Origin: Nicotiana tabacum
Lineage: Eukaryota > Streptophyta > Magnoliopsida > Solanales > Solanaceae
Direction of reading: 5' to 3'
Length of the DNA stretch: 64,000 bases
Assembly: GCF_000715075.1 (NCBI RefSeq)
Contig: NC_134101.1
Span: 25,722,822-25,786,821, forward strand
Below, one piece after another: positions 10,611 to 21,449 of the stretch. Each line of letters opens with the position of its first letter. Within the stretch, counting starts at the first letter, position 1. The translations under genes were made by a program, and so were the position numbers. The notes under the pieces were generated by a model. That model searched no databases and was not told the origin of the DNA. It saw only the letters and a list, made by a program, of their open reading frames with translations.

Positions 10611-11235
10611 ATTTTAATATGATGTAACAGGTCACCTACCTTATTTTTTAGGTTACTGATATCTTTAATTATTATGATCAAATTGTCCAATGATAATTGA
10701 TATGGAATGCTTTTGTCAAGTATCCAAATTGAGATAAGGATCTATATATAACCACCGTAAGTGTATTTACTAAATGCACAGCATTTCAGATAAAAAATAA
10801 ACCTCGGATCGATCCTATGACAAGTTCAAAGGGATAAGCGATAAAGACTTTTGTTGCAAACATAGTGTTGATGCAACACCATTTATCTTCTTACTTCTTA
10901 GATAGGATTTATGTGTGTTGTACTGCCTCAGGTATTTTTAATTTTAATTATGCATAAATTGATATATAGCTCTGATAAATAGACATTGGGCATAACGTAA
11001 TTCAACCCCAAAAATCATATAATGAGATCAAGTAATCCAAATCCCATCTATATGGGACTCAAATGAAGCCAATTCACATTTGAATTGATGATTACACTTA
11101 AAGAAATAAGTGATGCATATCTTGAGGTAAAATAGAACAAGAATTTTCATAAACCACTATAATTTAGAGCATGGTAACTATAATTTGCTTAATTATTATT
11201 TGTAACTATTTTTCAATTGTTACTAACTTATATCA
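10611..11235. other. AT-rich unassigned DNA right of element A
   Basis: I see no ORF of note, no repeat ends and no recognisable gene. It begins with ATTTT, the expected target-duplication half for element A. Confidence 0.5.
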
Positions 11236-11390
11236 CGTATATTCAAATGTGCAACGAATACAACTTGTGTGAACGGTATTCATTTGCACAACAAATACAA
11301 CATGTATATTCGTTCGCGCAATTGTATTCATTCGTACAACGAATACAATATGTATTGCATTTATTCACGCAACGAATATAACTAAGGAAA
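11236..11390. repeat. Degenerate short repeats of the type CAACGAATACAA
   Basis: Motifs such as GCAACGAATACAAC, ACAACAAATACAAC, ACAACGAATACAAT and GCAACGAATATAAC recur about every 30-50 bp, with GTATTCATT-type reverse forms between them. They lie just downstream of the tRNA-like sequence. They may be the body of a short interspersed element or a decayed minisatellite. Confidence 0.5.
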
Positions 11391-11417
11391 GATATAGAAA
11401 TACCAAAAAAAATAAAA

Positions 11418-11490
11418 TGTTCTTGTTGAGAGTCAAACTCAAGACCTCCGCTAACTAACTGAACGCTCTAACCAACTGAGCTACAAGAGC
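11418..11490 (-). tRNA. tRNA-Thr(AGT)-like sequence, probably a pseudogene
   Basis: The 73 bases fold as a tRNA: acceptor GCTCTTG with CAAGAAC (one mismatch, position 2), D arm GCTC/GAGC with an AGTTGGTTA loop, T arm TTGAG/CTCAA, discriminator A, then a T-rich run like a Pol III terminator. The A box (TAGCTCAGTTGG) is clear. The anticodon loop TTAGTTA gives AGT, Thr. Two of five anticodon-stem pairs are broken and the T loop reads TTTGACT, so decay, or a tRNA-derived SINE head, is more likely than a working gene. Confidence 0.6.
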
Positions 11491-12197
11491 TTGTTGCTCT
11501 CTTGTTTCAGTTCAAAATAATTAATCTCTTATTTCAATTTACTATATAATTCAAATATAGCTATGAATGATAAATTTGCTGAAAGTATAGCTACAAATTG
11601 TAAATACAGTGTAAATGTTTGATGTGTCGCGTATTTTATAGAATACTAATTTGAAATTATTAGATGATATAGGTAATTGATAACTAAAAGTTATTATTTA
11701 AAAGGAATATTTGAAATACAAATTTAAGATATATTAAGAATTACTAAATTACCTCAAATCTCATAAAATATGCTTTACTCTTGAGCATTAAAATATCCTT
11801 TCTCCTTGATGATTCAATATTCATGCATAATTATTCTATATTTTTCAAGTGAAAGTCAAGACCATAGTTAGCGAGCTTAGACATAAAAAGATTATGTACA
11901 TCACTAAACAAGAGTAAGTTAATTATCTATTTGTAATGAAAAACGTTAATTATCTAAAGAGTAAGAATAACGTTTGAACATTGATTTAAAAATATATACC
12001 TATAATAATAATAATAATAATAATAATATCTAAAGATAGGAATTGACAAAATATTCAGAACAATACAATTAACAAATATAGTTGCTATATTTTGCTTTAG
12101 TTTTTGCTCTTTACTCTTCCTTAAAATAAACTAACTAAATTTTGTTAAATGAGCTTAGTCTCTTTTGAAATAAAATATGTGTATTTCTATCGTTTAA
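11491..12197. other. AT-rich unassigned DNA with a (TAA)n run
   Basis: No gene is visible. A trinucleotide microsatellite occupies 12001-12028. The right end leads into the kinase remnant; no promoter for it can be named. Confidence 0.5.
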
Positions 12198-12599
12198 ACA
12201 AGGAAGGAGAATTTGGGTTTGTTTCCTTAGCTTCCACTGATAATACTGATAACGCTGGTACTGTTGATCATAGTCAAATTCCACCACTTATTGCGGTAAA
12301 GTCTCGTATGTTCAGCCCGTTCTGAATCGCTTCAAGTAGAGAGGGAATTTCTCCGCATGTTTGAAGATTCTCCTCACATTCTTCGGTCTTTCGGTTTTAA
12401 AGTCACCCTAGAAGACGGTGTTCTCCTCTACAACTTATTGTTAGAATATACATCCGGTGGAAGCTTGGCTGATCGTTTGAATTATTCCGGTAAAGGAATG
12501 CCATAGATTAAAGGTAAATAACACACAAAAAACATCGTTTTAGGGCTCAGTCGCATTCATGGTGCGGGAATCATTCACTGCGATATAAAGCCTCACAAC
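12198..12599 (+). pseudogene. MAPKKK-like protein kinase, N-terminal half (broken)
   Basis: The reading gives a glycine-loop remnant (GEFGFVSLAS), PPLIAVKS (subdomain II Lys), EREFLRMFEDSPHILRSFG, LLLEYTSGGSLADRL, and the catalytic loop IHGAGIIHCDIKPHN. GGSLADRL and HCDIKPHN resemble plant MAPKKK17/18/20-type kinases, which phosphorylate MAP kinase kinases. The reading needs a frameshift near 12315, and the stretch around 12505-12540 shows a stop and missing residues. No start codon is convincing. A solo LTR cuts it at 12600; the rest resumes at 15287. Confidence 0.72.
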
Positions 12600-13289
12600 T
12601 GTAACGATCCGGCCGGTCATTTTGAGTATTACAGCTCTGTTTTCACAATCATTGCTCAATTTATGCTTTACAGTTGTTATATGACTTGCCGGGGTAATTG
12701 ATTCGGGTCCGGTGAGGTCTTGGAATGAATTGGAACACTTATTTCCAAAGTCTAAAACTTAAGGTAAAAAGGTTGGTTGGATATCGACCTATGTATAAAT
12801 GACCCCGGAATAGAATTTTGATGATTCTAATAGCTCAGTATGGTAATTTTGGACTTAGGAGCGTGTCCGAAAAATTATTTGGAGGTCCGTAGCTAAATTA
12901 GGCTTGAAATGGCTAAAATAGAAATTTAAGTTTGGAAGTTTGACCGGGGAGCTGACTTTTTGATATCAGGATCGGAATTCGATTGTGGAAATTTAAATAG
13001 GTCTGTTATGTCATTTATGACTTGTGTGCAAAATTTGAGGTTAATCGGACTTAATTTGATAGGTTTCGACATCGAATGTAGAAGTTGAAAATTTTTAAGT
13101 TCATTAAGCTTGAAATGGGGTATGATTCGTGGTTTTAGTGTTGTTTGATGTGATTTGAAGACTCGACTAAGTTTGTATGATGTTTTAGGACTTGTTGGTA
13201 TATTTGGTTGAGCTCTCGGGGGTCTCGGGTGAGTTTCGGATAGTTAACGAATCGAATTCGGACTTACAAGAAAATCTGAATCTGATGCA

Positions 13290-13610
13290 ATCGCACCTGC
13301 GAAAATTGGCGGGCAGGTGCGAGCAGCTCGCAGAAGCGAGCATGGCAAGGGCAGAAACGGACGAGGGGCTGGTGAGGCAGTGATCGCAGGTGCGGACGGG
13401 TGGTCCGCAAAAGCTGCGTCGCACCTGCGAAGGTTCGATCGCAAAAGCGGATATGAGGGGGGCCAGGCGGCTTCGCAGAAGCGGACAGCTTCTCGCAGAA
13501 GTGAGTCCGCAGAAGCGAAATTCTTGTCCGCAGAAGTGATGAAGCCACAGAAGCGAAGAAATTTTCGCATCTGCAAGATCACAGATGCGGCTAAAATCTC
13601 GTAGAAGCGG
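13290..13610 (+). repeat. GC-rich GCAGAAGCG/CGCACCTGCG module in the solo LTR
   Basis: Short words of the type CGCAGAAGCG, GCACCTGCGA and TTCGCAGAAG recur many times with their reverse complements. The same kind of module is in every LARD LTR (about 29940-30240, 45110-45380, 51400-51690, 58590-58870). Confidence 0.7.
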
Positions 13611-14477
13611 AAACCCCTGGACAATACAAAAACAGAGGGGTTCCGAGTTTTGCCATTTTTGGGCATTTCAAGCTTGGGATAGGCGATTTTGAGCGAGGTT
13701 TTCACGGAAATTCTTGAGGTAAGTCACTTATGATCATTCTTACTCCATAATATTGAATTATGATCGAATAATCCGACTAGATTACGTGTTTTTGAGGTGT
13801 AAATCGGGAATTTGAACTTAGGGATTTGAAAATAAGATTTGAAGATTTAGAGGTCGAGTTGAGGACGGATTTTGGTAAAATTAGTATGGTTAGACTCGTG
13901 GTTGAATGAGCTTTCAGATTTTGTAACTTTTGTCGGGTTCCGAGACGTGGGTCCCACGGGCGAATTTTGAGTTAAATTTTGGATTTTGTTAGAAAATTTA
14001 TATTTTCATATGAAAATTATTCCTGTAATTTGTATTGACTGAATCGAATTAATTATGACTAGATTCGAGCCGACCGGAGTCAGAAAATCGAGGGAAAGAC
14101 ATTCTACTTGACTGATTGAGCGTGATTCGAGGTGAGTGACCTGTCTAACCCTGTGTGGGGGAAATTTCTCTAGGATTTGATACTGTTGTATCATTTGTGA
14201 TATGTGAGCGTCGTGTACACGAAGTGACGAGTGCGTACACGAGCTAAATTTGGAAATATCGGTTCTTGCTGAGTAATCTTCTTTTAAATTCTTTAACTGA
14301 GTTTCCTTAGTATATGTAGTGATCATGATTAGCCTAGTATCGCATATCTACGTGTCTTAACTCTTACTTGTAATATGTCCAACATGCTTAGCTGAATTAC
14401 CTGCTTTCCTCTATTTGATTTAAATATTTAACTGTAAGATTTCTTGCTGAAAATTTATTGTTCCTCTGATTACCTGC

Positions 14478-14730
14478 TGCATATTTATTTTGGGACTACG
14501 AGGCGGTTCCTTGGGAGATCTCCATGTACTGCATATTTATTTTGGAACTACGAGGCGGTTTCTTGGGAGATCCCCCTGTACTGCATATTTATTTTGGGAC
14601 TACGAGGCGGTTTCTCAGTAGATCCCCTTGTACTGCATATTTACTTTGGCACTACGAGGCGGTACGTCGGGAGATCCCCTTGCATATTTACTTTTGGAAC
14701 TACGAAACGGTATCTCAGGAGCGCCCCCTG
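14478..14730 (+). repeat. 52-bp tandem repeat, five units
   Basis: The word TGCATATTTA starts units at 14478, 14530, 14582, 14634 and 14681; the last step is 47 bp. Each unit carries ACTACGAGGCGGT. Overlapping ORFs here are translations of the repeat. Confidence 0.9.
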
Positions 14731-15286
14731 TTGTTTACCTCTATTTGTTGTGTTGTTCACTACTCAGTTATTTTATTATATTATTATATCCTCTGTCTTA
14801 TTTTTTTCTATTATTTCCAGTAGGGCCTGACCTAACCTCGTCATAGCTCTACCAAGGTTAGGCTTGGCACTTACTGGGTACCACTGTGGTGTACTCATAC
14901 TACGCTTCTGCACATCTTTTTGTGCAGATCCAGGTACTTCTTACCAGCCCAAATATCAGTGAGCTACCTATGTGCAGAGACTTCAAGGTATATCTGTCAG
15001 CGTCCGCAGACCTCAGAGTCCCCCTCTATCCTTATCATGTTTTTTTCCTTATTTTAGTAGACTCTGATGTATAGAGACATTAGTATTTCTCTTAGAAGCT
15101 TGTGACTTGTTTCTACCGGGTTTTGGGAGATTTTTGTTCTTTGACTTGAAGTTTCCATTTATTACAGCTATTGAGGTTTGAGTTTCAAACTCTTATTATG
15201 TTATTCCGCAATTTGTTAGGCTTACCTAGTCTTAGAGACTAGGTGCCATCACGACATCTTACGAAGGGTGAATTAGAGTCGTGACA

Positions 15287-15740
15287 ACAACGTTCTACTT
15301 GTTACTCCTATTGATGATGATACAGCAGAGATCGCCAAGATCACTAATTTCGGGCTTGCTATGACTTTGGAACAGAGCTGGACACAAAAGTAGGGACTCC
15401 GGGGAACTAAAAGGTACATGGCACCTGAATCCATGCTTAGGCAGAAGTTTGGTCTAGAAGCGGATATTTGGGCTCTTGGTTGCACTGTCTACGAGTTGAT
15501 CACTGGGAAACCCCTCTGGGAATCATCCAATTCTAATGCAAAGGTTGATAACCAAATTTTGAGAATGGGAAACTGTCACCAGAGGCAAAAGATTTTATGA
15601 GAAGTTGTCTGGTCAAGAATCCGAGCTCGCGTTGGACGACGGACATGCTGTTGAATCATATTTTTCTGAAATTAGCCGAAAATGTCCAGCTTGCAACAAA
15701 GACAAGTAAGAAGCAAAGTGGTTACATGTCCCTTTTGTAA
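15287..15740 (+). pseudogene. MAPKKK-like protein kinase, C-terminal half (broken)
   Basis: After the target duplication the frame continues with VLLVTPIDDDTAEIAKITNFGLAM, then GTKRYMAPESML, EADIWALGCTVYELITGKPLW, and, after a frameshift near 15560, SPEAKDFMRSCLVKNPSSRW and MLLNHIFL, ending at TAA 15738-15740. The DFG motif reads NFG, so the Mg-binding Asp is lost, and TAG interrupts the activation segment near 15392. These show the kinase was dead or dying independently of the LTR insertion. Confidence 0.75.
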
Positions 15741-16184
15741 AGACCCCATCAAAAGACAGCATTCAAGACACAGCCACAGATTCGCGATTTGATTATAGAA
15801 CATTGATGCAGAGTTTGTTGGTACCTAACAATTGATCATAGAATATTGATTTGTAATATATATAAATTAAGAACTACGTGCGGGCGTGATCCCCTCTTAA
15901 GGATTTGTTAGTGGGGTACGTAGGCAGCTTGTGATCAAGATGATCTCAGGTGCAGCCCCTTTTTAGTTTAAAAATATATATTGTATATGTTTAAAGTTTA
16001 TTAAACTCCTTACGAAGAAAAGTGACTTGATGTATGTGTTTATTGGACATCGATGAGTAGCATCAATTTTACAATACATGTTTCAGTAAAATGATCACAG
16101 ATATACTATATTTCTTTGATTAATGTGAAGTGTTTTTCCAACTTCAAACATCAAGCTCTGTTGCTGGTTGACTAAATCCTAAAT
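15741..16184. other. Unassigned DNA between the kinase remnant and the Tnt1-like element
   Basis: No ORF is supported. A stretch around GGGGTACGTAGGCAGC (about 15913-15930) looks like a word seen in other Solanaceae repeats, but I cannot assign it. The 3' LTR expected for the neighbouring Tnt1-like element is not recognisable here. Confidence 0.45.
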
Positions 16185-19100
16185 CTAGTTTGAGTGCATG
16201 CCGACAAGTTCATTGCATAGCTCGAACTTGTCTCTTGGTACCACCTTGGTCAGCATATCTGCGGGATTCTTACTTGTAGAAATCTTCTAGACTTTTAAAG
16301 ATTCATTCTCTACTATTTCTCGAATCCAATGATATCTCACGTCGATATGTTTGGTCCTAGCATGGTACATGGAGTTCTTGCTAAGGTCTATTGCACTTTG
16401 ACTGTCACAATAGACGACACACTCCTTCTAATGCAATCCAAGCTCTTGAAGGAGCCATTTCAACCATATCATATCCTTGCCAGCTTCAATAGCGGCAATA
16501 TACTCTGTTTCAGTTGTAAAGAGTGCGACACACTTCTGCAACTTTGACTGCCATGATATAGCTCCCCCTGAAAATATGAACAAATATCCAGTAGTGGATT
16601 TTCTATTATCAATGTCACCTGCCATATCATCATCTGTATGGCCCTTCAAGATTGGATCAGATCCTCCAAAGCTCAAACAATCTCCTGTAGTACTTCTCAG
16701 GTACCTGAGTATCCACTTGACTGATTCCCAGTATTCTTTTCTAGGATTTTCAAGGAATCTGCTAACAACACCAACTACATGAGCAATATCAGGACTGGTG
16801 TATACCATTGCATACATCAAGCTTCCGACTGCTGAAGAATAAGAAACTCTAGCCATGTTCCCTTTCTCCTCCACTGTTGTAGGACATATCTTCTTCCTCA
16901 ACTTTAGATGACTAGCAAGAGGTGTGCTGACTAGCTTAGCATTCTTCATGTTGAAGCGTTCCAGTACACGTTCAATGTACTTCTCCTGAGACAACCACAA
17001 CTTTCTGCTTGCTCGCTCCCGAACTATCTTCATACCCAGAATTTATTGTGTTGGGCCCAATTCCTTCATATCAAATGACTTGGACAAATCTCTCTTCAAC
17101 TTTGTGATCAGCCCCTTGTTTTTTTCCTACAATTAACATGTCATCCACATACAACAACAAAATAATAAAGTTGTTGTTAGAAAATCTTTTGAAGTATACA
17201 CATGGATCAGAATATGTCTTTGTGTAAGTTTGACTTTTCATGAATGAGTTAATTAACATGGATCTTCTTGTACCACTGCCTTGGTGCCTGCTTTAATGAC
17301 TTTTCAAAATAATAAAATCTTCTTGTACCACTGCCTTGGTGCCTGCTTCAATCCATAAAGACTCTTATTCAATTTGCACAGCATGTGTTTTTTTCCAGCT
17401 ACTTCAAATCCTTCTGGCTACTCCATATAAATCTCCTCTTCCAAATCTCCATGAAAAATACAGTTTTCGCATCCAACTGCTCCACTTCAAGATCTAGGCT
17501 AGGTGCTAAGCTCAAAATTGTTCGAATAGAAGTCATTTTGACAACATGTGAGAAAATTTCGTCAAAATCAATACCTTTTTTTTGTTTGAAGCCTTTAACC
17601 ACCAATCGAGCTTTGTATCTGACCAGCTTGCCATTTCCATCTTTCTTGAGTTTAAAGACCCACTTACATTTGAGTGGTCTTTTACCTTTTGGAAGTTCAA
17701 CCAGCTTGTACGTGCCATTTTTCTACATAGATTCCATCTCCTCTTGCATGGCTTTCATCCACTGGTTCTTTTCTGGTTGAGACAACACCTACTTAAGACT
17801 TTCTGGCTCCCCTTCATCACTGATGAGGACATACTCTGTGGAAGGGTACTTGTATGACTCTACCATTGGCCTCTCTGATCTCCTCATAGGATGAGGTTGT
17901 TCTTCTTCCTGAGCGGGGTGCTCAACATGCTCGACATTATCATCAAGTTGCTCCCCCTGCTCAATAACCTTACCAGGTTGCTACCCCTGCTCGGCAACCT
18001 CGTCGGTCCTACTTTCTGCACTTGTGGGATTGTTAGAAGTAGAAGGAATAGTAAAAAGGTTAGGAATTATACCATTCTTGGCCTTCTCTGGCATATCATC
18101 AGTAGTTCCAACTTCACTTTCCCGGAACTACATCTCTGCTTCTGATGACCTTCTTCTTTACAAGATCCCACAATCTATATCCGAACTCTTCATCTCCATA
18201 TCCGATGAATATTCAGGGAACAGATTTATCATCCAACTTTGTTCTCTGCTCCTTTGGTACATGTGCAAAAGCTTTCCAACCAAACACCTTCATATGCGAG
18301 TAGGACACCTCCTTGTTGGTCCAAACTATCTCTGGGATGTCAAAGGCCAACGGAACTGATGGACTCCTATTGATCAGGTAACATGATGTCTGAACTGCTT
18401 CACCCCAGAATGACTTAGGCAGTATAGCCATTCTGAGCATGCTTCTCACCTTCTCCACAATGGTGCGGTTCATCCTTTCGGCAACGCCATTGTGTTGTGG
18501 GGTTCCAGGAACTGTCTTTTCATGTTTGATCTCATGGCTCGAACAATACTCTTCAAATTCCCTTGAAGTGTACTCACCTCCGTTGTTACTTCGGAGACAT
18601 TTTAGCTTTTGGCATATCTCCCTTTTTACCATAGCATGAAACTTCTGGAAAACTTGAAACACCTAATCTTTGGTTTTCAAAATATAAACCCATAATTTTC
18701 GTGAAGAATCATCAATAAAAGTAACAAAATATTTGTTACCTCCCATTGATTCAATTTCCATTAGACCACAAATATCAGAATATACCAAATTAAGTATATT
18801 CAATTTTCTTTCAGACGATGTCTGAAAGGAGACTCTATGTTGCTTACAAAATAAACAGTAGTCACAAGGTTTTACCGTTGGCATAAGAAATGAGTGATTT
18901 CTTGGAAAGAATATGCAATCCCTTCTCGCTCATATGACCCATTCGTTTGTGCCACAAATCTATAGAAATCTCATCTTGTGTTGTGTTCAATTCACCTTGG
19001 CATATTTCTGCATTTGTCCTGTACAACGTGCCACGAGCAACTCTCTTTGCAATCACTGATGATCCCTTAGTGAGTAGGTACATGTCGCACGTCCTTTAGA

Positions 19101-20144
19101 ACCAATGTGCATCCGACATTTGTCTTGATACAAATGTCACCAATCCCTGCAATCTTTGAGTAACTTGTGTTACCCATTCTCAAAGTGCCGAAATCACCTA
19201 CTACATATCTGCAAAAGAGATCTCTTACCGTGAGGCATGGTAAGATGCTGCTGTATCAACTACCTATTCTGACTCTGGACCTGATAAGTGCATGCATTCC
19301 TCTTCCTCATTTATAAAGAGGATAATATTATCATTGTTTTGCACCATGGCGGTTGTGTTGTCGTCATTCTTCTGGACACTAGTTTCACCTTTGCTCTTCC
19401 TTAGATTTGGGCAATCTCTTTTGAAGTGACCTGGTTGATCACAATTGTAACAATTTCTAGCTCTTGATTTGGATCGGTTCTTAGACATCCCACGAGCTCC
19501 GGTCTACCATAGTTGCACGAACTCTTTTGATAACACCTGCCTCTACCTTCTGTGATGAGAGCCAGTCCTTGATTTTTAGGCTTCTTTCTCATCTTTTCGT
19601 TGAGTAGAAGAACCGATGTGACATCTTTCAACTCAGTGATAGTCTTACCGTGCAGGATGGTTGTTGCCAGATTATCATACGAAGATGGCAACGAGTTCAA
19701 CAGCAAGATGGCTTTATCTTCTTCCTTGATTTTCACTCCAAGATTGGCGAGCTATGTGATTAGTCCGTTAAACACATTTAAATGTGACAAAAAATTCGTA
19801 TCTTCACCCATGTGTAGGGCGTATAACTGCTTCTTCAGGTACAATTTATTTGTCAGCATTTTGGACATGTATAGACTTTCCAACCTTGTCCAAATTACAC
19901 GTGCAGTGTCTTCATCAATGATGTTATTTACCACATCATCTGATAAGTGCAACCTGATTGCACTAGCACCCTTTTCATCCAAGTCAGCCCAATCCTCATC
20001 TTTCATGGTATCAGGCTTTTTGGCATCAGCATCTAGAACCTTGTGTAATCCTTGTTGGATGAGCAGATCCCTCATCCTTCTTTGCCATGTTGAGAAACCG
20101 CTATCTCCGTTAAATTTTGGTACCTCGTACTTGACTCCGGATAT
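16185..20144 (-). pseudogene. Tnt1-like gag-pol polyprotein (broken)
   Basis: In order on the minus strand: gag (MRDLLIQQGLHKVLDADAKK near 20075), zinc knuckle CYNCDQPGHFKRDC (about 19440), pre-integrase segment LWHKRMGHMSEKGL, integrase with CGLMEIESMGG, SNNGGEYTSREFEEYC and AERMNRT, RT with YVDDMLIVG (about 17130) and RNase H with HTDDDMAGDIDNRKS. The length, about 1,320 codons, fits the family. The first codon is ATA (20142-20144), where ATG is expected. Stops and frameshifts are many, and a stretch around the RT motif QAPRQWY is duplicated in tandem (17262 and 17318, offset 56 bp). Confidence 0.9.
17262..17350 (-). repeat. Tandem duplication of 56-bp offset inside the Tnt1-like RT
   Basis: The words ATCTTCTTGTACCACTGCC and TTGGTGCCTGCTT occur at 17262 and again at 17318. 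The duplicated part encodes the RT motif around KQAPRQWY and breaks the domain. Confidence 0.85.
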
Positions 20145-20211
20145 TATTATTTTTCACCGAGTATAGTACTACCGATAGTGAATAGCATTTCTGTGAACGA
20201 GCAGAACCTGT

Positions 20212-20223
20212 GCTCTAATACCA
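20212..20223 (-). other. Primer binding site of the Tnt1-like element
   Basis: The minus strand reads TGGTATTAGAGC, one base away from the initiator-Met site TGGTATCAGAGC, two bases inside the LTR edge. Confidence 0.85.
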
Positions 20224-20624
20224 GCTATTGGGAATAAATCCCCTACAGAAATAATATTCACAGTAATAAAAGCGGAATAATAATGTAGCACCGAGATATG
20301 CTAATTAACAAGAATAAAAGAGTGACTACGACACCAAGATTTTTACGTGAAAAACCTTTTTGAATAAGGGAAAAAACTACGGCCCCGAGACGAGCAACTG
20401 ATATCACTATAGCAAAAAAAATTTTACTTTGTAGGTCCGAGTCAAATACTCCAAAGGCCACTAAAACACTCAAAAGAAATAACCCTCTTTTGATATTCCC
20501 ACCTCACTACAATATCGCTCACTCTCTATTTTTCTCACAGACAATTTTCTTATACCTTGTCTGTGAAACCTCACTCTTTCTTTCTCTCTTTGTTGGTGTG
20601 TAGAAATGAGAGTTGAAGCTCTCC

Positions 20625-20631
20625 TTTTATA
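20625..20631 (-). promoter_or_regulatory. TATA box of the Tnt1-like LTR
   Basis: The minus strand reads CTATAAAAGGAG, a strong TATA box, about 80 bp downstream of the 31-bp repeats. Confidence 0.75.
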
Positions 20632-20710
20632 GCTGAAGCCTCACTCTCTAAAGCCTACTATATTTGACAATTTGCACACATTTTTCCTTCTTTTTCTTCA
20701 ATGTTGATAA

Positions 20711-20803
20711 TTCAACAAAGTTGGCTACCAAACCAAAGAAATTTCACAAAGTTGGCTACCAAACCAAAGAAATTCAATAAAGTTGGCTACCAAATCAAAG
20801 AAA
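20711..20803 (-). promoter_or_regulatory. Three 31-bp tandem repeats in U3 (Tnt1 BII-like)
   Basis: The word GTTGGCTACC recurs at 20720, 20751 and 20782, exactly 31 bp apart, within units that end in AAAGAAA. Tnt1 U3 regions carry tandem repeats of about this size that act as stress- and elicitor-responsive enhancers. Role by family knowledge; period seen directly. Confidence 0.78.
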
Positions 20804-20857
20804 TTTTTCTTAGGCACAAGCCTATTACTTTGACTATTGAATGAGATAGACCCATCA

Positions 20858-21449
20858 TATCTAAGGTCCCATATTTGATGAAGCCAGCCTTGCGTAACCA
20901 CTTTGTTTGATCTGCTTGGATTTAAAAAAAATTGGTTTCATTAATATGACTGATCCTGCTGCACTTTTAGTTTCCATGTTAGCGCCCACTCATTTGTGCA
21001 CCAAATCAGAAACAACTGGCTTCCAAGTAAATATAACTTTTGTGATAAAGTAAAAACATCAGGGGAACCTGTAGAATTAAAAAAAGAATAAGTTTAAGAA
21101 CAAACTTCTGGAAATACTTTAGACAATAATGAAAGCAAAGAGATTCTTAAGCACATAGTTGGAAGAAATAATGCCTGGATAGTACTGTAACTGTGGCCTT
21201 TATTATTGTTATCAAAGTTGAGAAATTGTATGACTTAAACATTATGGTAGATGGGCTAGAGGAAATTTTGGTATGCATTAATTCAAGTAGTAGTTTAAAG
21301 TTTTGTCATTTCCAGTAATTACAAATAGGCTTTGATGGTCAAAAAATTAGTCAGAAAGACATAACATAATATTATACTGACTTGTCAAGTACAGATGGTG
21401 CTGGTACAACTAGATTGGCAAATTGCCAAAATATTGAGCAATTGCCAAA
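20858..21449. other. Unassigned DNA between the Tnt1-like LTR and the LRR remnant
   Basis: No gene or repeat boundary is visible. A small minus-strand ORF over 21385-21588 overlaps the LRR remnant and is a shadow. Confidence 0.45.

Larger units (their letters stand above)
12600..15286 (+). mobile_element. Solo LTR of the long-LTR (LARD) family, 2.69 kb, inside the kinase pseudogene
   Basis: It starts TGTAACGATCCGGCCGG and ends GTCGTGACA, the same ends as the LARD LTRs elsewhere in the window, and is flanked by the 5-bp duplication ACAAC (12595-12599 and 15287-15291). No internal region or second LTR is present, so it is the product of LTR-LTR recombination. It carries the GC-rich module and a 52-bp minisatellite. 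The small ORFs inside it are translated repeats. Confidence 0.9.
16185..20857 (-). mobile_element. Tnt1-like: Tnt1-like Ty1/copia retrotransposon, 3' end lost
   Basis: On the minus strand a 5' LTR (20857-20226) is followed by an initiator-Met-type primer site, then one polyprotein reading to 16185. Domain order gag-protease-integrase-RT-RNase H is copia. Sequence and the LTR start (TGATGGGTCTATCTCATTC) read close to tobacco Tnt1 as I recall it. No polypurine tract or 3' LTR follows the stop codon, so the 3' end is missing. Confidence 0.88.
20226..20857 (-). repeat. 5' LTR of the Tnt1-like element (about 632 bp)
   Basis: The inner edge lies beside the primer site; the terminal CA now reads TA (CCCAATA). 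The outer edge is taken at TGATGGGTC, which aligns to the start of Tnt1 LTRs as I recall them. No second LTR is available, so the outer edge is approximate. Confidence 0.72.

Noticed and set aside
13185..13705. Several Arg/Ser/Pro-rich ORFs on both strands
   Set aside because: They come from the GC-rich GCAGAAGCG module of the solo LTR, which keeps many frames open.
14444..14846. Three overlapping plus-strand ORFs with repeated hydrophobic peptides
   Set aside because: All three frames stay open because of the 52-bp repeat; no domain, and they lie inside a solo LTR.
19600..20166. 188-codon plus-strand ORF
   Set aside because: Antisense shadow of the Tnt1-like gag.
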